Source: Rhizophagus irregularis
Lineage: Eukaryota > Glomeromycota > Glomeromycetes > Glomerales > Glomeraceae
Length of the DNA stretch: 64,000 bases
Direction: 5' to 3'
Assembly (NCBI RefSeq): GCF_026210795.1
Contig: NC_089434.1
Span: 5,022,001 to 5,086,000, forward strand
Part shown: positions 46,356 to 58,110 of the stretch, in pieces
Layout of the letters: every line of letters starts with the position of its first letter
Numbering within the stretch: position 1 is the stretch's first letter
Position numbers and translations under genes: made by a program
The notes under the pieces: generated by a model
Seen by the model: only the letters and a program-made list of their open reading frames with translations
Databases searched by the model: none
What the model was told of the DNA's origin: nothing

Positions 46356-48292
46356 CGAAAAAAAAAAAGAAAAAAAAAATTATGGTTAGTTAAGATGAAA
46401 TTAATTAAAAATGAATTTATCAAAATTACAATTCTCAACTAATTTTTAAAATCTTTTTGCAATCTATTGTATACGAAGTATCTGCATCATTCTTTTCCGT
46501 TTCCGTTTCACTTTTCCCATAAATAAGTTTATTAATTAAACAAAAAAAAATTATTTCACTTTTTTATATGTAAAATAAACTATCAATCAATCAATAAATA
46601 TTAATATGATTTTATTATAAAATGTGATGAATGTGACGTTCTTATCCATTGCTGTGACATTATCGTAATTACGAAATTAAATATCTGCTGCGCCATCTTA
46701 TAAAACTATTAGCTTATGTTTGTTGTCCAAAAATTAAACCGATAATTATCCTACACGAAAATTTTAAATATAATTTCATCATGATATACTCAAAAACTAA
46801 CATTCCTTATTCACGTTAAAACCTGAAAATACAAACCTAATCTAATCGTCGAATTTCCTTTGAAATTTTGTAGCAACAATATCTGATTCCTAAATTCATT
46901 TACCCATGCGAAAGTCGTTGTACTGCATCATTTATTGTCAGAGTTATTGTACAAAAAACTGAATTCAGGAACAATGAATAAACATATAAAAAATTTAATT
47001 GATTAGGAACATGATTATTTATCTTATTTTATATAACAGGGTATGCTCCTCTTTCTAAATTTTCGTTTCATTTTTTTTATTTGTATGAAACCTAGATAAT
47101 TAATTATTAGGCATAAAAATTAGTTTAATTTTGATCTATTTTTAGTAAATATTTACTGTATATTATCAATCTTTTCAAAAAGAAAAGGTCTATTGTTCCA
47201 TTTTGAAACATTAATTTTTCATCCCGTAAATATTCTATTTCGACTCAGGGATCAACTCTGAAGAATCAATTCAGGTTTTTTGCAGTCTGAATAACCGATA
47301 GGTTGAAAATATGGACGCATCGCTTATTACGGTACACAGCATCCCTATTTTCCTTTAAAAATTAAAATGGCTTGATTGTTCTCAATAGATTTCTCAATTG
47401 TTTCCTTTATTCTTTAATCTATATTGTAATACAAAGAGATTGTGAAATAAAATTGGGGAGAAAAATTATTTCACAACTAAGAATTCTTGACCTTGTTAAA
47501 GGCTTTTCTGCTTCTGAGAAAACAAAAAGCCGACCATATGATAATGTCAATGCGTGAATATCAACAAGAAATAAAAAAAAGGCTGAAAATTCTTTGAAAA
47601 GATTTAAATTATGCTGCTTATGGACTTTTCGTGACCGGGTAATTTATTTTCCCGGATATCCGGATGATTAAATATCCGAATTTTGACAGGAATCCGGAAT
47701 TCCTGATAAATTTAAATCCACCATTATAGTAGTAATTACGATATCCGGGATTACATAATTACTAATTTATGATTTAAATCTATTGAATTTTTTATTAATA
47801 TTATTTTTATGTTTAGTATAGTACTATACTTCGTTTTTTTTAAGTCATCTTTTGAGTGAAAGTGGAGAAGGTTAAAAAAAGTTGCATACGCGTCATGCGC
47901 GTCACGTCTAATGAATTTTACTAATTCATGACTTCGCGCAATTTGTTATTACATATTTACATGTATTACAAAGTATTATAGTATTACACGTGGGTTAAAG
48001 TCAGTTACGTATTAAGTCAGTTACATGCTTTCCTTTTACAGTTACAAACCAAAACAATCTAAAATTCTTCACAAACAAAACACGATAATTCCAACAAAAT
48101 ACGAAACACGATCCTAATTCAGAACACGATCCTAATGCAATGTTGAATATAAATAGAGGTCTTGGTCTAAACAGTTGTCTAAACAGTGGTTAAACTTAAA
48201 AACTTTTTCGAAAAAATTTTTTTTCACCAAAATTACCCGCACAATATACATTTTTATCATAACTACCCGCACAACCCACATTCTTTTAGAAC
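46356..48292. other. Spacer with a decayed palindromic element
   Basis: No gene. At about 47633-47770, CCCGGATATCCGG on the left and GATATCCGGGATTACATAAT on the right give a weak inverted-repeat structure (ACCGGGTAATT ... AATTACTAATTT), probably an old MITE. The 61-aa frame at 47372-47557 has no recognised domain. Confidence 0.35.
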
Positions 48293-48698
48293 TACAGTCG
48301 TCCCCCTCTATAGTCACCCCCTATATAAGAACACCCCCTATTTAGTCATATCATTGTCAAGTCCCGTTTTTTTAAATATTAAAATGCCCCTTTTGTAGTC
48401 ACAAATCGATTATAGTCACTATCACACTAATAGTTAGTCCCGATATAATAATTAACATATGAAAATTTCCCCTTATATAGTCATATCACGTGATTAACAA
48501 TGTATTCGGAAAATATATCGCGCGTTTTGTGCATAAAATGAATTTTCCTTTTAAGTTGATAATCACCACATGTTTCGAACTTTTTCTTTACAATTTTTAT
48601 TTGAAAATGTTTTATTTTTCGATTTCAAACTTTTTTCATTACATAAATTCATCCTTTTACAAAAACTATCTTTTTCACTTTTTTTTATATCTAATATA

Positions 48699-50534
48699 AT
48701 GCCACCTATACGTTTACAAAAAGCAAGGAGAATTCGTTCTGCCATTAGTAATGAAATAAAAAAAGAAATATGTGAATATATAATGGCAAATAGTAATGTG
48801 AAACAGGAAGAAGTTGCACTTTACTTTAATACAAAATATAATGAATTAAACATTGATAGATCAACTGTATCAAAAATATGGCAAAATCGTGAAAAGTGGA
48901 TGGCAGTTCTTTCAACTTCACAGACTGCATGTACATTTCGTCATCGCTCAGTTCAGTATCCAGAACTTGATAAGGCCTTGCAAATTTGGACAGCACAAGC
49001 AGTGACCGCTGGACTTCCTTTAACTGATATGATTTTACAACAAAAAGGAATAGAACTTGCACAAATGTTAAATATTGGAGAAAATCAAATAAAATTTACT
49101 AATGGTTGGGTGTACAGATTCAAAAAACGGAATGGACTTCAAAGAGTTAAGTTTTCAGGTGAGGCTAATAGTGCCCCTATAGAAACTCTTCCAGAAGAAC
49201 GTGTACGTCTTCGTGCACTTTTAGCTAAGTATGACAAGGAAGATATTTATAATGCAGATGAAACTGGGCTTTTTTTCCGAATGGAGCCAAACCAAACATT
49301 GAGTACTGGTGCAGTTGCGGGGCGTAAAATGGTAATTTTTATTGTAATAATTTTTCGTTAAAATAACTCTTTAAATGTTTTTTATTTTTCTGTAATCACT
49401 TTTTGACAAAATAATTATTTTCTGTAGGACAAAAGCCGAGTTTCTGTTTTATTTTGTGCTAATGCTACAGGATCTCATAAAATTCGTCCTTTGGTAATTG
49501 GAAAATCATTAAATCCCCGATGTTTTAAAAATCTCAACAAGTCAACTCTTCCAGTCATTTATCGAGCCAATTCAAAAGCATGGATGAGATCTGATATTTT
49601 CATTGAATGGCTTAAACACCTTGACTATTACTTTCGCACAATGGATAGAAGAGTTTTACTTCTTATTGATAATGCAGGATCCCACTTTAATCCAAAAAGA
49701 TTTAAAAAAAATGATGATATGGATGATGAAGAAATTTCAGAATCTGATGACGAACAAGAATCTAAAAAACAAAAGAAAAAAGAAAAACCTGCTGTTGATC
49801 TTACTAATATTGAGCTTGTTTATCTTCCACCAAATACAACCGCTCATCTCCAACCTATGGATGCAGGTATTATCCATAGTTTTAAAGCTAAATATAAACA
49901 AGAATTTTGTAGACATTTAATTCGGCAGTTTGATTCTGGAGTTGATCATGTTAAGTAAGTTTAAAAAATTAACATTATTTTTCTATTAATGTTATTAATT
50001 TATTATTTTATTTAGAAATAAGTTAAACATTAAGGAGGCAATTGATTATATTGCTGAATCATGGAATAATGTCACTCCAACAACAATTCAAAATTGTTGG
50101 ATCAAAACAGGTATACTTCCATCTTGTGATGATGATAATACGGATGAAGAAGATTTAGATGATGATGAACTTGAAAATCTTCTTATTAATTTGCCGGAAG
50201 AAACTGCTGATGTATTGGAATATTTTCAGTTGCTTGATCGTGAAATTCCAACTGAAGAGCACCTTACTGAAGAGCAAATTATTGATATGGTGCGAAATGA
50301 AGAAAATCAAGTAGAAGAAAGTGAAGATGATGACGAAAATGAAGAAATTCCTCTGATATCAGTGAAAAAAGCAATTAATGGGTTGGAAACTTTTGTTAAT
50401 TATTTTGAACAACAAGAAGATTCGAGTTTAATATTGGTGATTTGCGTATTTTTAGAAAATACTTACGAGTAATTAGAGTTAGAGAGATCAATGCAAAAAA
50501 GCAAAGTACACTTGATGGTTTTTTTGATAGGTAA
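48699..50534 (+). CDS. pogo-type DDE transposase, three exons, frameshift near the end
   Basis: The start ATG (48699) opens an HTH_psq-like region (EIKKEICEYIMANSNVKQEE) and a CENP-B-type HTH (LDKALQIWTAQAVTAGLPLT ... TNGWVYRFKKRNGLQRVKF). The catalytic triad is in YNADETGLFF, LLLIDNAGSHF and TTAHLQPMDAGII (D, D, D). An acidic/Lys stretch lies between the last two. Introns are 49332-49427 (ATG|GTAATT ... TGTAG|GAC) and 49955-50015 (AA|GTAAGT ... TTTAG|A). As read, exon 3 ends at 50472 (538 aa in all). The next frame continues a typical tail to 50534, so one base was lost near 50420. The lost tail ends QSTLDGFFDR, a PCNA-binding (PIP) type motif. The core looks intact. Confidence 0.9.
49332..49427 (+). 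other. Intron 1 of the pogo transposase
   Basis: The 96-bp A/T-rich GT-AG intron joins GRKM to DKSRVSVLFCANATG, the usual contiguous sequence of DDE_1 transposases. Confidence 0.85.
49955..50015 (+). other. Intron 2 of the pogo transposase
   Basis: The 61-bp GT-AG intron joins VDHVK to NKLNIKEAIDYIAESWNNVT in frame. The W and N-V-T block is typical of the family. Confidence 0.85.
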
Positions 50535-50929
50535 ATAACATTAATATAATTTTTAATAATTGCGAGATGTAATACTTTTATTAGTTATAATAGTTATAAT
50601 AGTTATAATAGCGTAAAATAATAAAATCGGATTTGATATACATATTAGAAGGCAACGTGCTTTATTTTTATCATGTTATATAATTATATTTAATTTTAAA
50701 ATAAAGATTATTATATAAAAATAACAAATAAAAAAAAAATTTATAGTCACGCTAATACAAAAATTTTATATATATGTGACTATATTGTAAAAGTCTCATA
50801 TAAGCACACCTCTCTATAGTCACAGCATTGTGTGGTCCCAAGAGGTGTGACTATAGAGGGGGACGACTGTATACAAATTAAATAAAAGAATCATTTTGCT
50901 CAAGATTTTCTTGAGCAAGTCGTGAACGT

Positions 50930-51870
50930 TTTAATGCGCGCCATTTCAAGGTAAAAATTATTTATTATCAATGACTTCTTTTTCTTTGTTTCATGGTAAT
51001 TTGATAAAAAGCTATTTACTAAAAGATCAATGACTTCTTTTTCTTTTGTTAGAATTGCTCGGGTCTACAAAAAAAAATATCGGCGCTCCTCTCGCGTTCA
51101 CCGCGTCCTCTTGAAAAAAAAAAATCGAGAGAGGAAGCGGGAGAAAATCAGAGAGAAAGAAACCGGAAGGCACAATTAAAAAAAGATTAATGTTGGTGGG
51201 TGGAACGCGCGCCTATAAAAATCTTACGGTCCTTCAAGGTAATTTATGATAAAATGTCGTCTTTCATGGTAATTTGATAAAAAATTATTTACTAAAAGAA
51301 CTTTCTTTTGTTAGGCGTCAAATAGGCTATCTAGGCGTAAAAGAATCTCATCTTATGAGATTGCAAATATTAAATCTCAACTTACCCAAACGACCAAGAT
51401 TTGTAAGTACGAATCTTGGTTTATTTATTTTTGTTATTTTATTATTATAGAACGGTTTACTAACCATTCCTTTCTTTTTATTAAGATTTGTAAGCAGAGA
51501 TGTTTCAGTGTTGGTTTGGGTGAACTCTTTTTACGTTGAGATTTCATCTTCGCCATCTCATAAGATGAGCTTCTTTTACGTTTAGATAGCCTATTTGACG
51601 CATTATATCTTCTTTTAATTGTATTTTCTGTTTTCTTTCCCTCTGATTTTCTTCATCTTCCTCCTCGATTTTTTTTTCTAAAGATGAAAATGATTTTTTT
51701 TTTTAATTTTGCTTGTATTTTTTTTTATTTTAAACTCTTTTTTTTTTCGAAATAAATTTATACCCATTATGATATTATAAGAGTTTAAATTACTATACTT
51801 GACATGAATTTTGTCGAACCTGTATAAGATCTTTAGAAGAAGCAAATATTAATAAAAAAAATATGAATTC
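50930..51870. mobile_element. Fold-back element, copy 2 (inverted relative to copy 1)
   Basis: It matches 3740-4580 in reverse orientation, including GTTCACCGCGTCCTCTTGAA, the AGGCTATCTAGGCGTAAAAG arm and the inverse arm with TTTTACGTTTAGATAGCCTA. It is longer than copy 1 because the outer part (TTTCATGGTAATTTGATAAA) is duplicated. It has no coding capacity that I can support. Confidence 0.6.
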
Positions 51871-51924
51871 AGAATTTTAAAGAATAAATCTGCTATAAAA
51901 CGTTTGCCTTTAATCATTTGTATT

Positions 51925-52844
51925 TAAGGATGGTCATCGGTCCTACCGGTCCTACTCGGTCCTGGACCGGTCGGTCCCGGGACTTGTAGGACCGGACCGC
52001 GGTCTTGCATTATTTTGTGGCGCAGTAGGACCGGTCCCGAGGACCGACCAGTCCTCATATCGGTCTTCATATAATAAATGATTTTTATATTGAATAAATC
52101 TATTAATCTGATGAAGGTCTTTATAAAATAATATAAAGACCGACCAATTATAAACCAATAAACAATGACAATCACTTCTCCCCACTTGTAGAGTTGCCTG
52201 TCAAAACGCTAACTCCAAAAAAGCGTTTAAGCGGAATGTCTCGTCATCCAGTGATCATAAAACGATGAAACCACTACCATTCGAATCGTCTCAACGAGAC
52301 GCGTCGAATGGTGGCTAAAACATATTTCCAGGATCGATAGATAGCCGGCAATTATTGAATTTGTTATCAAATAGTTTTGCCGATGTAATTTTTTTTTCTA
52401 TCGATTATAAAATAATGATTTTGATACCATTCGACGCTTCTCATTGAGACGATTCGAATGGTGGTAGTTTCATATTTTTATATTCACTGGATGGCGAGAT
52501 ATCACGATTATTATCACCAATACAATAATAGTAAGTGCATGACGCATGTGATGATCATTTGTAAAAAAAAAATTTGTATATTTAAAAACATCCCGATTAG
52601 TGTTCATATTTATAAGACAAGGCTATTCCTAATAAAGTTAAGGAAAAAAATTTTTTTATTTGTAAAAAAAAAAGAAAAAAGACTGATCGGTCTTAAAAAG
52701 ACTGCGGTCCTTAAAAGACCGACGGTCTTATTATATGTGATACAGGACCGAAAGACCGCGGTCCTACACTAAGACGGACCGGTCCGTCTTTTTATGGTGT
52801 AGGACCGTAGGACCGCGGTCTTTTAGGACCGATGACCATCTTTA
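51925..52844. mobile_element. 920-bp hAT-like non-autonomous element, 8-bp target duplication
   Basis: It starts TAAGGATGGTCATCGGTCCT and ends with the inverse (TAAAGATGGTCATCGGTCCT when reversed), about 21 bp with one mismatch. TTTGTATT flanks it at 51917-51924 and 52845-52852. The corresponding place in copy 1 of the Helitron block (3710-3717, reversed) has a single TTTGTATT, which is the empty site. Near both ends GGTCC, GGACCG and GACCGCGGTC repeat many times. The middle (52236-52500) is a hairpin of the ATCCAGTGAT/TCGAATGGTGG type. It contains no transposase. Confidence 0.9.
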
Positions 52845-52989
52845 TTTGTATTATAAGAAAAAGTTGATCCACTAATAACGTTTTATTTGTAACACAGATA
52901 CTCTGATAATCTTTTTTCAACGAAAAAGCCAAAATAAAAATTTTGGTTATTAAAAAAACGAGAAAAATTTCAATCGTTGTATTCCACTT

Positions 52990-54150
52990 AATCTAGTTTC
53001 TTCCGTTAATCGCTCTTTCAACCTTTTTACGCTCAAGTCTGTTTAAACTAAAGTGTTTGAAAAGAATATCATCAAGAGAACGAACGCGGAAAATTGTTAC
53101 AAATGACAAGCCAGCCACAAATTCCTTCTTCCCAAGGTCTATTACTGCTTTTGATAAAGTCAGACCTTGCAATTTATGAGCTGTGATGGCCCACGCAAGA
53201 GAAAGTGGAAATTGCAAGCGAGAGCAACTTCCGATTTTATCTTCCCACATACGTCTTATAGAACAATAGACCCTTCTATATTCCTAAGAGTTGGACCGTT
53301 ATACTGTCAAATGAAACTCAGGTAAAGAGGTATACTCGGGCTTCTCTTTATATAAAATATCTGTTATTGTCCCTATTACCCCATTTATAAGACCAGCAGC
53401 ATTCTGCAGACCTTAGAAGCTTCAGATCCACCCGTATGTACCGCATGAATCTTAGCAACGGGTTGGTTTAATAATCGAAGTTTATTTAAATTTATTTTAT
53501 CCACTTCTCCCCATGTTGTAGAACATTGATGGCATCTGAAGTTTTTCTCTCTGATTCAGGATTATTTTCTGGAATTCATTAATAATTCCCAGTCGGATCG
53601 TGTAGACCTTCCATCACGTAAGTGATATCTGAATTGTTGTTGTTTATCCGAGTTACCTGTTGTCTTTGCATAGCCTCAATTTTACAAATTTCTTGAAGTT
53701 GACTATAGGCACTACGACCATATGATCTAGAGAGTCCGGGAACATCACATGCCGGAGGAAGCTGCCCATAGTCACCAACAAGAATTATGGATCGGCTACC
53801 AAAGGGAATATTGTAGTGATCCGGAAATGTTTGCCACAGTCGTAAATCAATTATAGCAAGAAAACGACGTCCTACCATACTCATTTCATCGATTATAAAA
53901 TATTCTATATATTTTAGTTTTCTTTGGAGTTTCTTCAAAGATTCTCAATGTTTACCCCGCATATTGGAACAGAAAGTGACGAATGAATAGTGCTCCGGAT
54001 AGCATTAATAAGGTAAGATTTGCCGGTTCCAGCAGTACCCATGATAATAATTCTTAAAGGTGCCATGGATTCTACTCTTTCACGTATTAACCTTTGTTTC
54101 CCACTTAGAGTTCTAAGGTCGATACTAGCTGAATTATTTCCAACTTGAGT
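52990..54150 (-). pseudogene. Helitron PIF1-type helicase domain (copy 2)
   Basis: This is the minus-strand counterpart of 2409-3570. Walker A GTAGTGKS lies at about 54040-54017. Frame 53938-53579 carries YFIIDEMSMVGRR (Walker B) and SIILVGDYGQLPPACDVPGL, intact here and shifted in copy 1. Frame 53250-52993 carries SLAWAITAHKLQGLTLSKAV then the C-terminal end RSLDDILFKHFSLNRL. Segments between are missing or out of frame, so this copy is also dead, though less decayed. Confidence 0.9.
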
Positions 54151-55760
54151 TACTTAGTTGTTACCAATTGCCTGCTGGATAAAGCTTTCTGCCTCTTCAA
54201 TTTCATGATATCGTAGCAAACTTTCGTTAACCCAGTCGTGATTCTATCAATATCGCTGGCACTAAAGTCATCTAGGCTACGCGTCTGTCTATTTGGCATC
54301 ATTTCAGTCAGTAACATCCAGTCAGTTCGAAGTTCATACGCTTCCTGTGGTGTGTCGTCGTCTTCTTCATCAGAATCGTTACCATCAACTTCTTGAATAT
54401 CATCCACAGCAGGTCCAATTAAGTCATCAGGGTCATCATTGATTTCTACAAGATGTTGGTTGTATAAATCAATCCATGAAAGGGTGTGATTCTCTGTGAG
54501 GCTAAGAAGGTCTCTATAACGAACCATTTCGAAGTGGGAGAGTCTATTACAATATCTTTGTAGAGGTGAGGCATCTGTTATATAATTCCATTGTTCTCAT
54601 TATTTGGATTATTTTCATTACTATCACGAAGCTGTTGATTCACCTCTTTGTTAAGTTTTAGACTAACAAAATTTCGGCTACTATGATAGAGCGGTAATTG
54701 AAGATGATGACAAGTTTCTTGCGCCGAAAATCACGTTCTCCGACTGTACTGTGTGAATGAGCAACTTTTGGAATGCTTTAACAGCTGGATCATTGGGTTA
54801 TCATTACGAAGAGCTTTCTGAGAAGGTTAAGGACCCTAAGAACCGTGGTTCCGCTTCACTAGCATACTTCGAAACATACTGCTTGGTAAAGATGGGTATC
54901 AAATCAACATTTGCCCTCCATTCCTGTATTTATAAGTGGATCATTTCTGGCAGTTGTTAGTTCTAGGTAATTAAGGTAACCATTATTATCATTAAAGTCT
55001 TCAGAGTGCTTTTGGCATGGAGGTGCATTCAGGTCGGGATTGATTGTTGTAACTAAAGAATCTTATTTTATCATTATTTTTCATGTTTTCCCAATCGATT
55101 TCTGGCGCTTCTTTTCGCTTGGCAATGCCATGAACATGAACACTACCATGATGTTGCCACTCAAATCAATACCATACCACCAGTCAACTAATCCCCATTT
55201 AGGAATTAACACTTTCTCAAGGGATTATTATTTATGAGATCTTTACGTCGGCGGTCTTGCCCATGCATATCTGCGCTAAATGTAAAGAAATCATTCTCTG
55301 AGACCTTATCTAATTCAGCTCTACGGCTCTACGACGCATCCAATATTGAATAGTACTACGCAATCTTTCATCATACCGTAATACTTTGCTATGTGAGTAT
55401 CGTTTTGCATTAAATCTAGTATCGTCTACTGTGAGTTGCCCTTCCTCTAAATTTTGTCGAACAAATACGCGACCTTACCTTCTGATGATGCTCTGCGTCT
55501 CATTAATGAATTTAGGGCAAAGTAACGCCACCGTCGATGTCGAGCAAATCGGCCATCTTTATAGACTAAAAGATGTTTAAAGTATTCCGACGGTTTTATT
55601 TCTTTATCCGGGTTCATTAAGGTCCACGACCCTCCAAGGATAAAATGTAGGAGATGCTCTTGCTATATATCTAGGGGTATGAAACTCATCAACCGGAGAA
55701 ACTTTGTTATGCTTCTGAAGATGGATCCAAATTTTTGGATTTTCTTATTCGTCAGGAAAA
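54151..55760 (-). pseudogene. Helitron N-terminal/Rep region (copy 2)
   Basis: On minus, from about 55760, SPVDEFHTPRYIARASPTFY (Helitron N-terminal domain) is followed by frame-shifted YKDGRFARHRRWRYFA-type sequence. The HUH motif region FEWQHHGSVHVHGIAKR follows (HVH at 55138-55130). Then come the KYAS tyrosine-region relic, FSAQELVII-type sequence, and the acidic linker NDDPDDLIGP ... TDWMLLTEMMPNRQTRS (54527-54150). The HUH motif is intact here, unlike copy 1. Stops and frameshifts remain. The plus-strand frames at 54757-55580 are shadows. Confidence 0.85.
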
Positions 55761-56045
55761 GTAATGCGAACTCTTCATTGGCTGAAGGCAAACAATAAAA
55801 TTCTATCGTGATATCGATATTGATGATGAAATATTACAAACTTTACCTGAAAGTGGTTCGATTGCGGAAAAACTTCCACAATTCACGAAGAAGAACCGGA
55901 CGATGAAGATGAGAACGAAAATGATGAAAACTTTTTCAACTCACAAACATTACCCACCAGACTTAATGAAGACAGGGTAATTAATGAAATTCTCAATTGA
56001 GCGCAACATGATCATGAGAGAATTGACTGGCCGAATGACGCCGAA
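55741..56045 (+). pseudogene. Helitron N-terminal fragment in opposite orientation
   Basis: Plus-strand pieces read MRTLHWLKANNK, FYRDIDIDDEILQTLPESGS then an acidic run (EEEPDDEDENENDENFF) and a short RLNEDRVINEIL. This is the part that normally precedes the PVDEF segment in the Helitron protein, but that segment lies on the minus strand next to it. The block was therefore inverted near 55740. Frameshifts are present. Confidence 0.65.
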
Positions 56046-56840
56046 CAATAAGTAAATCCAACGATCATGGATCATGTAGAAGTCGTGCCGCGAACTCTTG
56101 CACATCTTGTGGAAAATTAATAATATTTCCACGATTTGCATACTGTCCTTCCTCCAGGAAGGGTGTATACCGGAGTACTTCCCGATCAGTATAAGAAATT
56201 TTATTTTTAGAAAAATGTTCTGATATTTAAGGAAAATTTGATCTGTATTCATAAAGTGTTTTGATTTTTATACCAATTAATAAATCAGATAGCAAAAGGT
56301 GTTCTTATAATATGATGTGTATTTGTAAAGTATTAAATATACTCTTTGTATTTCTCATTTGCCCAAAATAATTTTAATCAAAAAACAAATAAAAAAAAGT
56401 ATTTATAAAATATAAATAAAAAATACATTTCTATTAAATGTAAATTATCAAAGTTTAATCAATTATAATTTAAAATGTAGATGAGAATAACTATTATTAA
56501 AAATTAAAAGAAATATTAAAAGTAAATTATTGAAGAATTACAATACAATTAAGTATAATATAATAAAAAAATTACATAAAAAAGAATTTAAGAATTGAAT
56601 AAGTTGGCAAATCCATATATGAATTACACTTCACCAATAGTTTAATAAAAAAGAAAAGGGGGATATAGTAAGTGTTTTTTCTAAAATATTTGTTAATGTA
56701 AAATATAATAATTAATAAAGATTGCCAGAGATCTATATGATCCATATATATATGTGTATATGATGAATATTCTTTAAAATAATTGGTTTATATAAAATAT
56801 AATATTTTAATAAAGATGTATGAATTGCTTATATGGTGGG
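56046..56840. other. AT-rich spacer
   Basis: No gene recognised. The minus frame at 55950-56252 overlaps the Helitron fragment and has no motif. Confidence 0.45.
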
Positions 56841-58110
56841 TATTCTCTCTAAATAAATTTGACTTTTATAAATTTATGAGTTTTAAAGCCATGAGAGTTA
56901 CTCTTGATTTAACATTAAAAAGAATAAAGAACTTGAATTATATTGAAAATTATATTATAATATTCTATCTATTTAAGTTGATAATTAAGCATCTTCATCT
57001 GCCTGTACAATTCTTTTCACATTTCTTGCCTACTTTCTCTCCAATGTTATTCTTGACTTAAAATAAAAAATATAAATATGAATAAAATACAATTAATTTA
57101 ATTCATTTCATAATAAAGAATATCCAATTTTAAAAAGATCATTTTTTTTCACATTTTTTACCTACTCACCTATTTTCTCTTCAATATTATTCTTGACTTA
57201 AATAAAAAATATAAATATAAATAAAATACAATTAATTTAACTCATTTCATAATAAAGAATATCCAGTTTTAAAAAAATCATTTTTTTTTCACATTTTTTA
57301 TCTACTCACCTACTTTCTCTCCAATGTTATTCTTGACTTAAAATAAAAAATATAAATATAAATAAAATACAATTAATTTAACTTATTTCATAATAAAGAA
57401 TATCCAGTTTTAAAAAAATCATTTTTTTTTCACATTTTTTATCTACTCACCTACTTTCTCTCCAATGTTATTCTTGACTTAAAATAAAAAATATAAATAT
57501 AAATAAAATACAATTAATTTAACTTATTTCATAATAAAGAATTTTCAGTTTAAAAAGGTCATCTTTTTTATATTTTTCACCTATTATATTTTTCCTTTCA
57601 TTTGACTATTCAACTAATAGATAATATAAGAATAAATATATAAAATCTATTTTTAATAATAATAAAACAAATATTACTTATGTAATATCCATTATATCTT
57701 TTTTAAAAAAATGCTAATTGCTAAATTTCATTTATATCATTATATTTTAATAAAGATATGTGAATTACTTGTATGATAATATTCTTTTAAATTTTAGAGT
57801 CATAAAAGTTACTCTTGATTTAACATTAGAAAGAATAAAGATCTTGAATTATATTGAAAATCATAATATTCTATCTATTTAAGTGTAATTAGCTGATAAT
57901 TAAGTATCTTCATCTGCTTATACAATTCTTTTTACATTTCTCATCTACTTTCTCTTTAATGTTATTCTTGACTTAAAATAAAAAATATAAATATAAATAA
58001 AATAATTCATTTTATAATAAAGAATTTCCAGTTTTAAAAAGGACATCTTTTTCACATTTTTCACCTATTATGTTTTTTCTTCATTTGACTATTCAATCCA
58101 TTTCAGATAA
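56840..58110. repeat. Tandem repeat, 140-bp unit with a larger duplication
   Basis: TCTTGACTTAAAATAAAAAA recurs at 57051, 57191 (slightly changed), 57331 and 57472, giving a 140-141 bp period over about 57010-57590. The preceding segment (about 56890-57040, GTTACTCTTGATTTAACATT ... CTTCATCTGCCTGTACAATT) is itself repeated at about 57800-57960, followed by one more unit at 57966. So the array contains a larger duplicated block of about 910 bp. It is A/T-rich and non-coding. Confidence 0.85.

Larger units (their letters stand above)
48295..50869 (+). mobile_element. pogo/Tigger-type transposon with TA target duplication
   Basis: The ends are a perfect inverted repeat of 23 bp: CAGTCGTCCCCCTCTATAGT and its continuation CAC on the left, and the reverse complement on the right. 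TA flanks both ends (48293-48294 and 50870-50871), as expected for Tc1/pogo elements. TATAGTCAC and TATTTAGTCA motifs recur several times inside each end and may be extra transposase-binding sites. It holds one three-exon gene. High end identity suggests recent activity. Confidence 0.92.

Noticed and set aside
54757-55580. Plus-strand frames in the second Helitron copy
   Set aside because: Antisense of the Helitron Rep region read on the minus strand.
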